This document shows, piece by piece, positions 1 to 9,624 of a DNA stretch of 64,000 nucleotides. Every line of letters begins with the position of its first letter. Position 1 is the stretch's first letter. Origin of the DNA: Cupriavidus pauculus (GTDB lineage: Bacteria > Pseudomonadota > Gammaproteobacteria > Burkholderiales > Burkholderiaceae). The notes under the pieces are model-generated. The model was not told where the DNA came from and did not search any database. It worked only from the letters and a program-made list of their open reading frames with translations. The translations under genes and the position numbers were made by a program. Location of the stretch: the NCBI RefSeq assembly GCF_008801835.1, contig NZ_VZOW01000020.1, positions 38,344 through 102,343 of the forward strand, in the 5' to 3' direction.

Positions 1-64
1 CGTAAGCGGCCAGACCCAGGCTGGTGTCTTGGGCGTCCTCTGCAATGCCGGCCTGCACGATCAT
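1..64 (-). CDS. Partial N-terminus of an unidentified protein
   Basis: About 21 codons run off the left edge, starting at an ATG whose first base is 64 on the minus strand and reading MIVQAGIAEDAQ. An AAGGAG ribosome-binding site lies about 9 bases upstream, which supports a real start. The visible residues are too few to name a family. The class II aldolase gene lies upstream on the same strand, but a gap of about 330 bp separates them, so an operon is possible but not shown. Confidence 0.4.
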   Translation of the reverse strand, partial: MIVQAGIAEDAQDTSLGLAAY

Positions 65-397
65 CGTTCCATGCTCCTTCGCTTTTGTCGGGCGGCACGC
101 ATGTCCGCCTTGAAATACATGGACGTAGCTTAGGGCCGGGGCATTGGGAAGCAAACGAACGGTTTTACCGAAGCATATGAAGACGCTGCTGTGACTGAGC
201 AGCCCACCGCTGTGAGCCGCTCACGGATGCTTGGTGGCATGTCTTCGGTGCGAACGATGGCATGCACAGGATGTGGACGACACGGCAATGCCAGCAGCGT
301 AAGGGGAGCGGTACAGCGGAATGGAAGATGACTGCGCCCCCGTGCCACGATCGGGCTGGGGGGCGGAAGAGGGGGTGAAGCGGAGGTGAGTCGCGGA
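65..397. other. Non-coding spacer
   Basis: This 333-bp stretch separates two minus-strand genes. Apart from the AAGGAG site of the leftmost gene I see no convincing coding frame, hairpin with a T-run or promoter. The open frames here lack ribosome-binding sites and overlap each other. Confidence 0.5.
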
Positions 398-1231
398 TCA
401 GTCCAGCAGGTCGGGCTCCGCTTCCACCAGTCCCGCGTAGAGGCTTTCGAAGGCGTGCAACGATCCTTCGTTGCCCCCGACCTGCCCATGCGTATGGCGG
501 GCCGTTGCCTCGTCGATGGGCTGCGGCGTGCCGGCGGCCTCGGCCAGCAACTGGGTATGGGCGGCGTTTTCCAGTGCGATATACCACCACGCCGTGGCTT
601 CGATGGTCGGGCCGGCGGTGAGGATGCCGTGGTTTTTCAGGATCGCGCCCTTGTGAGTCCGGCCATTGCCCTTGTCCAGCGCCTGGGCTATCCGGTGGCC
701 TTCGGCCGTGTCCACCACCATGCCCGTGAAGTCGTCGAACAGGACATGGTCTTCGAAGAACGAGCATGCGTCCTGCGTCAGCGGGTCCAGCAAGCGTCCG
801 AGCGTGGACCACGCCTTGCCATAGGTGGAATGTGTGTGCGCGGCCGCGACGATATGCGGATGCGCTTCATGAATCGCCGCGTGGATTGCGAAGGCCGCCT
901 TGTTCAACGGCCGGTTGCCGACCACCGTCTGGCCCCGCGCATTTACCAGCAGCAGGTCGGACACCCGCATACGCGAGAAATGCACGCCAAGCGGGTTGAC
1001 CCAGAAGTGGTCGGGAAACTCGGGATCGCGCGCGGTGATATGGCCGGCCAGCCCCAATGCAAATCCCTGGCGCGCGAAGATCCGGAACGCACCGGCCAAC
1101 CGTTCCTGCCGATGGCGCCGCTCGGCCTCGATGGTCGGCCTTGCAGGGACCGGATCAAACCAGAACTTCTGCTGCGGTTCGGGGTTGGGCGTAAACGTGC
1201 CACGGCGTTCGAACGGAAATACGCTGCTCAT
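398..1231 (-). CDS. Class II aldolase/adducin-family protein
   Basis: The 277-residue product fits the class II aldolase/adducin fold, which covers zinc-dependent fuculose- or ribulose-phosphate aldolases and several decarboxylase-like members. The zinc-site signature AAAHTHSTYGKAW lies mid-protein, and a later ILKNHGIL segment supplies the third conserved histidine. A YSKxSxx-type N-terminal segment is replaced by GLAGHITARDPE, as in many uncharacterised soil-bacterial members. I chose the ATG at 1231 because AAAGG lies just upstream; an in-frame ATG 8 codons earlier has no such site. The gene is divergent from the FMN monooxygenase gene at 1453. The substrate is unknown, and with no sugar kinase nearby a phosphorylated sugar is not suggested. 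Confidence 0.85.
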   Translation of the reverse strand: MSSVFPFERRGTFTPNPEPQQKFWFDPVPARPTIEAERRHRQERLAGAFRIFARQGFALGLAGHITARDPEFPDHFWVNPLGVHFSRMRVSDLLLVNARGQTVVGNRPLNKAAFAIHAAIHEAHPHIVAAAHTHSTYGKAWSTLGRLLDPLTQDACSFFEDHVLFDDFTGMVVDTAEGHRIAQALDKGNGRTHKGAILKNHGILTAGPTIEATAWWYIALENAAHTQLLAEAAGTPQPIDEATARHTHGQVGGNEGSLHAFESLYAGLVEAEPDLLD

Positions 1232-1452
1232 TTGAAGCCTTTTTGTGAGGAACATCGCATGAACCTACGCCGGCCTGCCACGCAATGGAACGAAGCATTT
1301 GGCCGATGCTTATCCGGTTTTCGCGACGCCCAACCGGCCACGCAAGAAGCACGGCATATCGATATCGGCTTTCGTTCGTTCCCGCCCACGAAAGCCTTCC
1401 CTATGCTCATCGGCCAGACATCATTGCCAACGCGCACACGCGTATCTCTGTC

Positions 1453-2793
1453 ATGACCGCTGCCTTGCCGCCTGCCAAGCTTCACCTGAATCTCAACGCG
1501 CTTCACTCTGGCTTTGTGCCGTCGGCCTGGCGCCTGCCCGGTAGCGATCCGCGGGCCTTTGTCGATGTGCAGCACTATGTCCGGCTGGCGCAGATCGCCG
1601 AGGCGGGCAAGTTCGACGCCATCTTCCTGGCCGACAACGCCGCCATTGCCGACCAAATCAATTTCCGGCCGATTACCGCGCTGGAGCCCACCGTGCTGCT
1701 TGCCTGCGTAGCGATGGCCACGCGTCATATCGGGCTGGTGGCCACGGCGTCCACCAGCTACAACGAGCCGTACAACATTGCGCGGCGCTTTGCCACGCTC
1801 GATCATGTCAGCGGCGGGCGCGCTGGCTGGAACGTCGTGACGACCGCCGATGCCGGGTCCGCGCGCAATTTCGGCCGCGCGGCGCCGCCTGATCATGCAC
1901 AACGCTACGCGCGCGCCGACGAATTCACCAACGTCGTGAAGGCGCTTTGGGATAGCTGGGAAGACGGCGCGTTCATGGGTGACCAGCAATTGGGCAGCTT
2001 CGTGGACACGGCCCGCCTGCAGCCCATCGCCCACCATGGCCCGTGCTTCGATGTGCAGGGGCCGCTGAACCTGCCGCGGCCACCACAGGGGCATCCTGTG
2101 CTGTTCCAGGCCGGCGGCTCGAACGATGGCCGCGAACTGGCCGCGCGACATGCCGAAGCGGTGTTCTCCGCATCGCAAACGCTGGAGGAATCGCGCGAGT
2201 ACCGCCTGGCCCTCAATCAACGTGCCGAGGCGCTGGGCCGCGGGCGCGGCGCGATTAAGGTCTTGCCGGGGCTGACGACGATCATCGGCGCCACCGAGGC
2301 ACAGGCACGGCAACGCCGCGATGCGCTGATCGACCTGATTCCGTGGGACTACAGCCTGAACCGGCTGGCCGGCACGCTGGGCGTGACCGCCGACCGACTA
2401 TCGCTCGATGCCCCGTTGCCGGATGGGCTCGCGCTGCCTGCCAACGGCAATCACACGTTCTTTCGCGCGACGATTGCACTGGCGCAGCGCCAGAACCTGA
2501 CGGTGCGAGCGCTGATCCGTGAGCTTGCCGGCGGCGGTGGACATCGCGTCATCGTCGGTACGCCCGAGCAGATTGCCGACGACATCGAGCACTGGTTCCG
2601 CAGCGGCGCGGCCGACGGCTTCAACCTGATGCCCGATGTGTTGCCAGACGGCGTGCAGGATTTCGTGGATGGTGTGGTGCCCATCCTGCAGCGCCGGGGC
2701 CTGTTTCGCACGGACTACGAGGGCAGCACCTTGCGCGAGCATATGGGCCTGGCGCGGCCAGCGGGCAGGGCACACGCGCGCGCGGCGGCGTAG
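1453..2793 (+). CDS. NtaA/SnaA/DszA-family FMN-dependent monooxygenase
   Basis: The 446-residue protein has the luciferase-like fold of the NtaA/SnaA/DszA/DmoA group, flavin-reductase-dependent monooxygenases that attack organosulfur compounds, aminopolycarboxylates and similar substrates. Family segments include the N-terminal HLNLNALHSG, FDAIFLADN near residue 55, RFATLDHVSGGRAGWNVVT near residue 115, and HPVLFQAGGS near residue 210. The ATG at 1453 gives the usual family length, although its ribosome-binding site is poor; the open frame continues 56 codons upstream without homology. A MetQNI-like importer follows, and a DszC/SfnB-like flavoprotein is convergent, so sulfur scavenging is the most likely role. 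A flavin reductase partner is not encoded here. Confidence 0.88.
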   Translation: MTAALPPAKLHLNLNALHSGFVPSAWRLPGSDPRAFVDVQHYVRLAQIAEAGKFDAIFLADNAAIADQINFRPITALEPTVLLACVAMATRHIGLVATASTSYNEPYNIARRFATLDHVSGGRAGWNVVTTADAGSARNFGRAAPPDHAQRYARADEFTNVVKALWDSWEDGAFMGDQQLGSFVDTARLQPIAHHGPCFDVQGPLNLPRPPQGHPVLFQAGGSNDGRELAARHAEAVFSASQTLEESREYRLALNQRAEALGRGRGAIKVLPGLTTIIGATEAQARQRRDALIDLIPWDYSLNRLAGTLGVTADRLSLDAPLPDGLALPANGNHTFFRATIALAQRQNLTVRALIRELAGGGGHRVIVGTPEQIADDIEHWFRSGAADGFNLMPDVLPDGVQDFVDGVVPILQRRGLFRTDYEGSTLREHMGLARPAGRAHARAAA

Positions 2794-2880
2794 TCCGCAT
2801 TTGCTATCTCGGATTACTTCGTGGACCGCGGGCGGCGCGATTCATAGACTGGTGGCTCCCAAACTCTCGCACCTGTCATC

Positions 2881-3705
2881 ATGAAACGACGCTCCGCCTT
2901 TGGTCTCATTGCCGCGCTGGCCCTGTCGCTGTCCGCCCTGCCGATCGCATCGGCCTACGCCCAGCCAGCGGGCAGCAAGACGCTCAAGGTTGGCGTACGT
3001 GGCGGTGTCGACGAGGAGATCTGGGAGGTCGTCACGCGGGAAGCTGCCAAGAACGGGCTGAAGGTGGAAACGGTGATCATCACCGGCACCGCCAGCCCCA
3101 ACGAGGCGTTGAACAACGGGGATCTGGACGCCAACTCGTTCCAGCACATTCCGTTCCTGCGTGACCAGATCAAGCAGCGCGGCTACAAGATCACCAATGT
3201 CGGCGACACGCTGATCTCGCCGATCGCGTTCTATTCGCGCAAGGTGAAATCTCTGGAAGCGCTGCCGAACGGCGCGCGCATTGGTATCCCCAACGATCCC
3301 AGCAACCAGACCCGTGCGCTGGTCATTCTGCGCGACCATGGCCTGATCAAGCTGAAGGATGGCTTCGATCCTTACACGGGCACCGTCACGCTGGCCGATA
3401 TCACGGCCAATCCGCGCAAGCTCGAATTTATCGAAAGCGCGTCGGTGGTGCTGCCGCGTGCGTTGCCGGACGTGGACGCCGCCGCCATCGTCAACACGTT
3501 CGCCTATCAGGCCGGCCTGATCGCCACACGCGATGGCATTGCGGTGGAGAAGCGCGAAAACAACCCCTACGTCAACGTGATTGCCGTGCGTGAGAAGGAC
3601 CGGACCGCGCCGTGGGTGCCGCAGCTCGTCAAGTCCTATCAATCGGAGGCAGTGCGCAAGTTCATCCTGACCAAGTATCAGGGGTCGGTCATTCCGGCGT
3701 TCTGA
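2881..3705 (+). CDS. metQ: MetQ/NlpA-family periplasmic binding protein
   Basis: The 274-residue protein belongs to the NlpA/MetQ family of ABC-importer receptors for methionine and related compounds. It starts with a Sec signal peptide (MKRRSAFG, a hydrophobic core, then AYA before QPAG). There is no lipobox cysteine, so it is probably soluble in the periplasm rather than lipid-anchored like E. coli MetQ. Conserved blocks are the [15 protein letters not shown] start, [14 protein letters not shown], and [19 protein letters not shown]. It leads the metQ-metN-metI order. The presence of a monooxygenase gene upstream suggests the ligand may be an organosulfur compound other than methionine, which is inference. 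Confidence 0.9.
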   Translation: MKRRSAFGLIAALALSLSALPIASAYAQPAGSKTLKVGVRGGVDEEIWEVVTREAAKNGLKVETVIITGTASPNEALNNGDLDANSFQHIPFLRDQIKQRGYKITNVGDTLISPIAFYSRKVKSLEALPNGARIGIPNDPSNQTRALVILRDHGLIKLKDGFDPYTGTVTLADITANPRKLEFIESASVVLPRALPDVDAAAIVNTFAYQAGLIATRDGIAVEKRENNPYVNVIAVREKDRTAPWVPQLVKSYQSEAVRKFILTKYQGSVIPAF

Positions 3706-3730
3706 GGCGCTTGTGAACAAGGGCGATGAC

Positions 3731-4555
3731 ATGCACACGATTTCGCAATGGCCGACGCGCGACCCGCACATCGTGTTCGATCGCGTTGGCAAGACCTATG
3801 CGGGCGCCGCCGCGCCTGCGCTGGCGGAGGTATCGTTCACGATCGAACGGAGCGAAGTCTTCGGCATCATCGGCCGCAGCGGCGCGGGCAAGTCGACGCT
3901 GCTGCGAAGCATCAACATGCTGGAGCGGCCGGACCGCGGTCATGTATGGATCGACGACACGCACGTCGGCAAGCTCGATGAAGATGGTCTGGTCGGGCTG
4001 CGCCGGCGCATCGGCATGATCTTCCAGCACTTCAACCTGATGTCGGCGAAGACCGTCTTCGACAATGTTGCGCTGCCGCTGCGCGTGGCCGGCGTGCCAC
4101 GTAGCGAGATCGACGGCCGGGTCAACGACCTGCTGGCGACCGTTGGACTCGCGGACAAGGCCCACGCCTACCCGGCGATGCTGTCCGGCGGGCAGAAACA
4201 GCGCGTCGGTATTGCGCGGGCGCTGGTGCATCGCCCGGAGATCCTGCTGTGCGACGAAGCGACTTCGGCGCTCGATCCCGAAACGACGGAGCAGATCCTG
4301 GCGCTGCTACGGGATATCAACAAGCAGCTCGGTCTGACCGTGGTGCTGATCACGCACGACATGGCCGTGATCGAAGAAGCGTGCGACCGCGTACTGGTGC
4401 TGGACCACGGCCAGGTGCAGGAGCAGGGGCCGGTCTGGCGCGTGTTTGCCGACCCGCAGGCCGAGGCCACGCTGTCGCTGCTACGCCCGCTACGCAAACG
4501 CGTCTCGGCGAACGGACATTCTGTGGAGGTATCCCATCGTGTTGCCAATGGCTGA
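3731..4555 (+). CDS. metN: MetN-like ABC transporter ATPase lacking the NIL domain
   Basis: This is the cytoplasmic ATPase of a methionine-type importer. Walker A is GRSGAGKST, the signature is [15 protein letters not shown], and Walker B is [12 protein letters not shown], with the H-loop in [10 protein letters not shown]. The product is about 274 residues. E. coli MetN is about 343 residues, and its C-terminal NIL (ACT-like) domain senses intracellular methionine; that domain is missing here, so feedback inhibition by substrate is probably lost. A GTG at 3713 is an alternative start with GAGG upstream; the ATG at 3731 has AAGGG upstream and matches family start points. The end overlaps the next gene. 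Confidence 0.9.
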   Translation: MHTISQWPTRDPHIVFDRVGKTYAGAAAPALAEVSFTIERSEVFGIIGRSGAGKSTLLRSINMLERPDRGHVWIDDTHVGKLDEDGLVGLRRRIGMIFQHFNLMSAKTVFDNVALPLRVAGVPRSEIDGRVNDLLATVGLADKAHAYPAMLSGGQKQRVGIARALVHRPEILLCDEATSALDPETTEQILALLRDINKQLGLTVVLITHDMAVIEEACDRVLVLDHGQVQEQGPVWRVFADPQAEATLSLLRPLRKRVSANGHSVEVSHRVANG

Positions 4556-5192
4556 GAAGTACCTGAAGGCGTTTGGCGAAACGCTGCTGATGACCGGCAG
4601 CGCGTGCCTCGTAGTGTTTGTCGTCGGCATGGCGCTGGCCATCGTGCTGACCGTTACCGCGCCTGGCGGGCTGAGCCCGAGGCCGCGTACCCACCGCGTG
4701 CTGTCGGTGCTGGTCAACATGTTTCGCTCTATCCCGTTCATCATCCTGCTGGTGGCCATGCTGCCGGTTACGCGGCTGATCGTCGGCACGACGATGGGCA
4801 CCTGGGCTGCCGTGGTGCCGCTGAGCGCGCATCTGATTCCATTCTTTGCGCGGGTGTCGCAGGTGGCGCTCAATGAAACCGACGCAGGGTTGATCGAGGC
4901 GGCGCGCGCCATGGGCTGCCGGCGCTGGCATATCGTGCGGCACGTGTTGTTGCCGGAGGCACTGCCGGCGCTGATCGGCGGCGCTACGGTGACGGTGATC
5001 GCGATGATCGGATCGTCCGCGATGGCGGGCGCCGTAGGGGCGGGTGGCCTCGGCGATCTGGCGATCCGCTATGGCTACGAGCGCTATGAAACGGCGGTCA
5101 TGTTCAATGTGATCGCAATCCTGATAGTGCTGGTGACGGTGGTGCAGTTCGCGGGCGAGCGGCTGGCTCGCCGTTTCGATCACCGCCGATAG
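4539..5192 (+). CDS. metI: MetI-like ABC transporter permease
   Basis: The 217-residue inner-membrane permease has five predicted membrane spans and the EAA loop [18 protein letters not shown], which contacts the MetN ATPase. I place the start at GTG 4539 because GGAGG (4525-4529) is 9 bases upstream. The ATG at 4548 would be 18 bases from that site. This choice gives the usual MetI length and makes the gene overlap the end of metN by 17 bases, so the two are translationally coupled. It completes a MetQNI-type importer and ends 38 bp from the convergent DszC-like gene. Confidence 0.9.
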   Translation: MLPMAEKYLKAFGETLLMTGSACLVVFVVGMALAIVLTVTAPGGLSPRPRTHRVLSVLVNMFRSIPFIILLVAMLPVTRLIVGTTMGTWAAVVPLSAHLIPFFARVSQVALNETDAGLIEAARAMGCRRWHIVRHVLLPEALPALIGGATVTVIAMIGSSAMAGAVGAGGLGDLAIRYGYERYETAVMFNVIAILIVLVTVVQFAGERLARRFDHRR

Positions 5193-5229
5193 CAACGCCG
5201 CCGCTTCAGTTTTTTGGGACGGCGCGTCT

Positions 5230-6486
5230 TCAGAACAGGCCGGTCGTGGGGGGCGGTTGGTCCTTCAGCAGCCATGCGCCGACGGCGGCCGCCTTCCACT
5301 GACGCGGATTGTGATTGGCCACGGTGCGGGCATTGCGCCAGTGCCGGTCAATATTGTATTGGCGATCGCAGGCGGATGCCCCGCCGACATCGAACGCCAG
5401 CTCCGCACTCTTCAGCGCCGCTGCGACGGCGAAGTATTGCGCCTGGGCGACGTCGATCGACGCCTGGGTCAGTGAGGCATTGCTGAGGTTGTCCGCCCAG
5501 GCGGCGTCGATGGAGTCGGCCGCGCGCAGCGTGGCGGCTTCGGCCGCAAACACCTGCGCGGCGATCTGACCAATGGTTTCCTGCACGTAAGGATCGTCCA
5601 CCGATCGCTCGGCCGAACTGTGCTTGATCGGCCGGGCCTTGTTGCGCGCGAACCAGACCGCGTCGTCCAGCGCATTGCGTGCGATGCCGGCTTCCGTGGC
5701 AGCAAGGAATAGCTGGAAGACCGGTGATACGGGATTGCGGCGGTCGCGTGGCAAGTGGCTTGCGCGCAGTTCTTCGGGCTCGACGCGCATGTTCGTGAAT
5801 TGGGTGGTGCCGCTGGCAGTCAGCCGCTGACCGATGGTGTCGAAATCATCGAGCAGCATCATGCCGGCTCGATCGCGAGGCACCGTGAAGTGCGTTTCCT
5901 TGCCGGCCTCATCCACGGCGATTGAGCTGATCCAGTCGGCATAGAGCGCGCCGGTACTGTAGTACTTGGTGCCGTTGACCACATAGTGATCGGCCTCACG
6001 GGCGATGGTGGCCTGGATGTCACCATGCTTGCCGCCGCGCTCCACGCCGGCATTGCCGACGATCTGGCCGCCGAGCAATCGGTCAAACCAGCGCTTGCGA
6101 TCGGCTTCGTTGTCGTGACCCGCGAGCAGACCTTCGATAAGTCCGAAATTGGGCCGCAATGCCTGGGCGAGGTTGGCATCGACGGCGGCCAGTTCCTGCA
6201 CAAAGCGGATGGCGTCACGCATGCTGCCACCGGGGCCGCCATACGCTTTCGGAATGCGGAACGTTAGCAGACCGGCGTTGGCTACCCGCCGCGCAAAATC
6301 AAAAGGCAGTTCGCGATGGATTTCGCGCTGTGCGGCGTCTCGTGCGATGTCGGGCAGCAGCGCTTTGGCTCGCTGGCGGAGTATTGCCACATCGGCAGCC
6401 GGAGGCAGCAGTTGTGGCGTCGAGGTCGGCGGCGCGGCATCCGTCTCGGTAGCGATCAAGGGCGCAAGGGGTTCTTGAAATGGCAT
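5230..6486 (-). CDS. DszC/SfnB-family acyl-CoA dehydrogenase-like monooxygenase
   Basis: The 418-residue flavoprotein has the acyl-CoA dehydrogenase fold of the SfnB/DszC/SoxC group, FMNH2-dependent monooxygenases and relatives linked to organosulfur use. Visible blocks are an N-terminal helical domain, LLTFRIPKAYGGPGG near residue 85, the middle domain VNGTKYYSTGALYADW, and the C-terminal ACDRQYNIDRHWRNARTVANHNP, which is the usual SfnB/DszC ending. The ATG at 6486 has AAAGGAC upstream; the open frame extends 52 codons further without homology. It converges on the MetQNI operon and is separated by the pyrrolidone-peptidase gene from the LysR gene. I infer a joint role with the NtaA-like enzyme. 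Confidence 0.87.
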   Translation of the reverse strand: MPFQEPLAPLIATETDAAPPTSTPQLLPPAADVAILRQRAKALLPDIARDAAQREIHRELPFDFARRVANAGLLTFRIPKAYGGPGGSMRDAIRFVQELAAVDANLAQALRPNFGLIEGLLAGHDNEADRKRWFDRLLGGQIVGNAGVERGGKHGDIQATIAREADHYVVNGTKYYSTGALYADWISSIAVDEAGKETHFTVPRDRAGMMLLDDFDTIGQRLTASGTTQFTNMRVEPEELRASHLPRDRRNPVSPVFQLFLAATEAGIARNALDDAVWFARNKARPIKHSSAERSVDDPYVQETIGQIAAQVFAAEAATLRAADSIDAAWADNLSNASLTQASIDVAQAQYFAVAAALKSAELAFDVGGASACDRQYNIDRHWRNARTVANHNPRQWKAAAVGAWLLKDQPPPTTGLF

Positions 6487-6583
6487 GCGGTTGTCCTTTG
6501 GGTTTCTCGTCGAATGAGCACGAAAGACATCGTGCAGCAATTCTTTCGACGCGTAACGACCGATTTCGCATGCCGTTATGCGG

Positions 6584-7231
6584 CTAGTGTGTGGCGCCGC
6601 CGATTTCCTTGAGATCGATCGAGACTTCAAGCGCCGTCGCAACCATGATCTCGATGGCTTCGATCAGCACGCGAACATCCATGCTGGGCGCACCGGGATG
6701 GGCAGCGGCCATCTGCGGCAGATAGGGGACGTGAATAAATCCCCCGCGCAGGGCCGGCCGCTCGGTCGCGATGTAATGCAGCAGCGAGTAAAAGATGGCA
6801 TTGCAGTTGTAGGTGCCGGCTGTCTGCGAGACCGATGCGGGGATGCCAGACGCACGCAGGCGGCTGACCAGCGCCTTGATCGGCAGCGAAGAGAAGTAGG
6901 CGGCAGGACCGCCGGCAATCACCGGCTCGTCGACGGGCTGCCGGCCCGCGTTGTCGGGAATGCGCGCGTCGACGACGTTGATCGCCACGCGTTCGATCGA
7001 CACGTCGCTACGTCCGCCCGCTTGTCCCAGGCACAGGACGACAACGGGATCGACCTCCGCGATGGCATCCAGGAGCGCCTGCCTGACCTCGGCTATCACG
7101 CAGGGCACCCGCCGGGCCAGCACGCGGGCGCCGCCGATCACGCGATTATCGACGGCGCGGGCCGCTTCCCACGAAGGGTTCAGGGTTTCACCATCGAATG
7201 GCTCGATGCCGGTCACAAGTACGGTCTGCAT
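6584..7231 (-). CDS. pcp: Pyrrolidone-carboxylate peptidase (pyroglutamyl peptidase I)
   Basis: This 215-residue cytoplasmic cysteine peptidase (family C15) removes N-terminal pyroglutamate. The start MQTVLVTGIEPFDGETLNPSWEA corresponds to the family block VLVTGFEPFGG; the usual second Gly of GG is Asp here. The catalytic Glu lies in the GRSDVSIERVAIN segment, the catalytic Cys in QTAGTYNCN, and the His in FIHVPYLP. The ATG at 7231 matches the family start, although the ribosome-binding site is weak. An upstream in-frame extension of 33 codons overlaps the LysR operator and is unlikely to be translated. The gene is divergent from a LysR gene, which may control it. Confidence 0.93.
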   Translation of the reverse strand: MQTVLVTGIEPFDGETLNPSWEAARAVDNRVIGGARVLARRVPCVIAEVRQALLDAIAEVDPVVVLCLGQAGGRSDVSIERVAINVVDARIPDNAGRQPVDEPVIAGGPAAYFSSLPIKALVSRLRASGIPASVSQTAGTYNCNAIFYSLLHYIATERPALRGGFIHVPYLPQMAAAHPGAPSMDVRVLIEAIEIMVATALEVSIDLKEIGGATH

Positions 7232-7301
7232 TTGGCGCTGTCCGGAAGGCGGACGAATGGAAGGGGAGAGCAAATCGTACCGATGCGCTACGGATTCTTG
7301 A

Positions 7302-7322
7302 AATGGATATTCGTTATCCGTT
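7302..7322. promoter_or_regulatory. Inverted repeat, likely LysR operator
   Basis: AATGGATA (7302-7309), a 5-base spacer TTCGT, and TATCCGTT (7315-7322) form an inverted repeat with 7 of 8 positions matching. It ends 12 bp before the LysR start codon at 7334 and lies in the divergent region shared with pcp. This is the typical place for autoregulation by a LysR protein. Function is inferred from position and symmetry. Confidence 0.5.
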
Positions 7323-7333
7323 AAATTCACGAA

Positions 7334-8269
7334 ATGAATCTATCCCGCATCGATCTGAATCTTCTCGTGGCATTTGAGGCGCTGTATCAGACGCGCAGTG
7401 TGACGCTGGCCGGCAGGCGCCTGAACCGCGCCCAGCCGTCGGTAAGCAATGCGCTGACCCGTCTCCGGACGCTATTTGGCGACGAGCTGTTTGTGCGCAG
7501 CCATGCAGGGATGGAGCCCACGGAACTGGCGCACACGCTGATGCCCGGGATTTCCGCGGCGCTAGATCACGTTCGCCAGGCGGTGGGCCAATCGGTGGCT
7601 TTCGATCCCGCCGCACCGGCTGGACGCGGCTTTACCATCGCAGCCACCGACTACGCCGACATCGTCCTGCTGCCGCACGTTATCGGCCGGCTCAGGCGGC
7701 AGGCGCCTGAGATCGATCTGCGGATCATGGCGCTCGACCGTGCCGCGATCTACGAGCAACTCGACCAAGGCATTGTCGACGTCGCGATTGGCGGACACCT
7801 GTCCGCGCCGAAGCGCATGGTGCAAACCACGTTGTATGAAGAGGACTTCGTCTGCATCGCCAGCCGTTCACATCCGCAACTGCGCGCTGGCAAGCGACGG
7901 CGCCAGATCGACCTCTCGACCTATCTGCAACTGCCCCACGCACTGTTTGCCCCCGGCGATAGTGGATCGCGCCGCGGGGTCGTCGATGGCAGGCTGGACA
8001 AGCTCGGTCGGCAACGGCGTGTCGCGGCGACCTTCTCGCATATCGTCGCGTTGCCGTTGGCGGTGGCGCAAAGCGATCTGGTTGCCACCGTTGCCCGACG
8101 GGTGGCGCATCGGCTGGCCTCTCCCGAGGTGCAGATTCTTGAAGTTCCAGAAGAACTGGCCGATACCGGGTTCGATATCGAACTGATCCACAACCGGCGC
8201 ACGCAAGCCGATGCGGCGGCCGTATGGCTCAGGCAGCAGATTCAGGCGGCCGTCAGTGAGATGGTTTGA
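7334..8269 (+). CDS. LysR-family transcriptional regulator (NodD-like subgroup)
   Basis: The 311-residue protein starts with MNLSRIDLNLLVAFEALYQT, and its winged helix-turn-helix (TLAGRRLNRAQPSVSNALTRLR) falls within residues 20-50, as in the NodD/NahR-like subgroup. The remainder is a LysR-type effector domain. The gene is divergent from pcp across a 102-bp region that holds an inverted repeat at 7302-7322. Its target is probably pcp and itself; the effector is unknown. It stops 3 bp before the end of the convergent MFS gene. Confidence 0.9.
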   Translation: MNLSRIDLNLLVAFEALYQTRSVTLAGRRLNRAQPSVSNALTRLRTLFGDELFVRSHAGMEPTELAHTLMPGISAALDHVRQAVGQSVAFDPAAPAGRGFTIAATDYADIVLLPHVIGRLRRQAPEIDLRIMALDRAAIYEQLDQGIVDVAIGGHLSAPKRMVQTTLYEEDFVCIASRSHPQLRAGKRRRQIDLSTYLQLPHALFAPGDSGSRRGVVDGRLDKLGRQRRVAATFSHIVALPLAVAQSDLVATVARRVAHRLASPEVQILEVPEELADTGFDIELIHNRRTQADAAAVWLRQQIQAAVSEMV

Positions 8270-8272
8270 GTC

Positions 8273-9499
8273 TCATCTGTCGAGCGGGCCAACGCGCCGA
8301 AACGCGGCAAGTATGGCCAGGTCATAGCCGATCTTCAATACACCACAGGCAAGCAGCGGCGCGCCAGTCCAACCCAAGGTCATGAGCCCACCGGCAAGCA
8401 CCGGGCTGATCGCGGCGGCCAGGCTGCGCGGCACTGCGGTGAAACTTGCCGCCGCGGTCCGTTCCGGGGGAGTGACCACCGCCATCACGAATGCGGTCCG
8501 CGTCGGCACATCCATCTGAGACAGCGCACTGCGCGCCAGCAGCAACATCAAGGTCAGCGGCAACGATGGGGCAAAGGCGGCGGCAATCAGAAACGCACTG
8601 GATGGAATGTGCGTGAACACCATGGTGTTCAATAGCCCGATTCTTCGGGCCAGGGGAACGGCGGCAAGCTGGGAAGCCGTGGTCAATAGTCCGGCCCATA
8701 AGAAAAACTGGCCCGCCGCGCCCGGAGCCATCCCGAAACGCTGCATCAACCAAAGCGACAGCAAGGCATTGACGACGAGGCCGCCCGCAAACGCATCCAC
8801 ACTGAACAGCAGTGCGAGCCGGATGACGATCCGGCGTGAGGGCCCCAGCGGCGTGATCGATGTCGACTGCGCGTGAGGTTCGGGCAACTTTGCATAGAGC
8901 GCCCACAGCGCAATGCCCGTCAAGGCATAAACCATGAACATCAGGCGCATGGCGGCCAGGAAAGACAGGCTGGTGTGCGAGCCAAGCCAGCCAGGTATCG
9001 CCGCGGCCAACGCACCGAACGCAGCGGAGAGGGACCCTGCGAGCCCGTAACGCGCGAACAATGCCGTGCGCGCCTCGGGGGCCGCAGCCTCGGCCAGCCG
9101 CGCCTGCTCGAGCGGCAGGAACACACTGACGTCCCCCGAGCTGGGGTTCAGCGTGCCGACAAACGCGACGATCAGGAGCGGCCAGAGCGACGACAGTCCC
9201 GCAAAAGCCGCGCCGGTAGCGGCCATCAGGACCGCCGCCCATATCAGCAGGCGGCGTTGGGGAAAGCGGCTCCCGATGAGTCCGAGCAGAATGGTTGCGA
9301 TTGCGGAGCCGATCAGCGTGACACTGCTGATCAGCCCCACGGCGAGTTGGTCGAAGCCAAGCGCCAGCAGGTAAGCGGGCAACAGCACGGCCACGAAGCC
9401 GTCGCAGAAGCCGCGCAACGCCCGCCCGGCAAGAAGCGGCATCGCACTTGCGTCGATGCCGGACGGGAATACGAGGCCGGAAAGCAATGAGCGATTCAT
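8273..9499 (-). CDS. MFS transporter
   Basis: The 408-residue polytopic inner-membrane protein has about 12 hydrophobic segments in two halves and a typical MFS cytoplasmic loop IGSRFPQRRLLIW after the second helix. An unusual long first extramembrane segment contains SSGDVSVFLPLEQARLAE, seen in a subgroup of uncharacterised MFS proteins. I placed the start at ATG 9499 (MNRSLLSG) where the membrane-protein-like sequence begins; no strong ribosome-binding site is visible, and the frame is open 68 codons further upstream. It is convergent with the LysR gene. Substrate is unknown. Confidence 0.8.
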   Translation of the reverse strand: MNRSLLSGLVFPSGIDASAMPLLAGRALRGFCDGFVAVLLPAYLLALGFDQLAVGLISSVTLIGSAIATILLGLIGSRFPQRRLLIWAAVLMAATGAAFAGLSSLWPLLIVAFVGTLNPSSGDVSVFLPLEQARLAEAAAPEARTALFARYGLAGSLSAAFGALAAAIPGWLGSHTSLSFLAAMRLMFMVYALTGIALWALYAKLPEPHAQSTSITPLGPSRRIVIRLALLFSVDAFAGGLVVNALLSLWLMQRFGMAPGAAGQFFLWAGLLTTASQLAAVPLARRIGLLNTMVFTHIPSSAFLIAAAFAPSLPLTLMLLLARSALSQMDVPTRTAFVMAVVTPPERTAAASFTAVPRSLAAAISPVLAGGLMTLGWTGAPLLACGVLKIGYDLAILAAFRRVGPLDR

Positions 9500-9624
9500 C
9501 CGTTGCGCCGCAACACATCGTTGATGTGGGGTGCTCTGTACGGCGGCGGTGCTGGCCGGCGCCAACGGGACCGAAAGCAGCCAGATCGAGCCAGTCACGC
9601 AGAGGCGCCATTCAACCACCTGTT

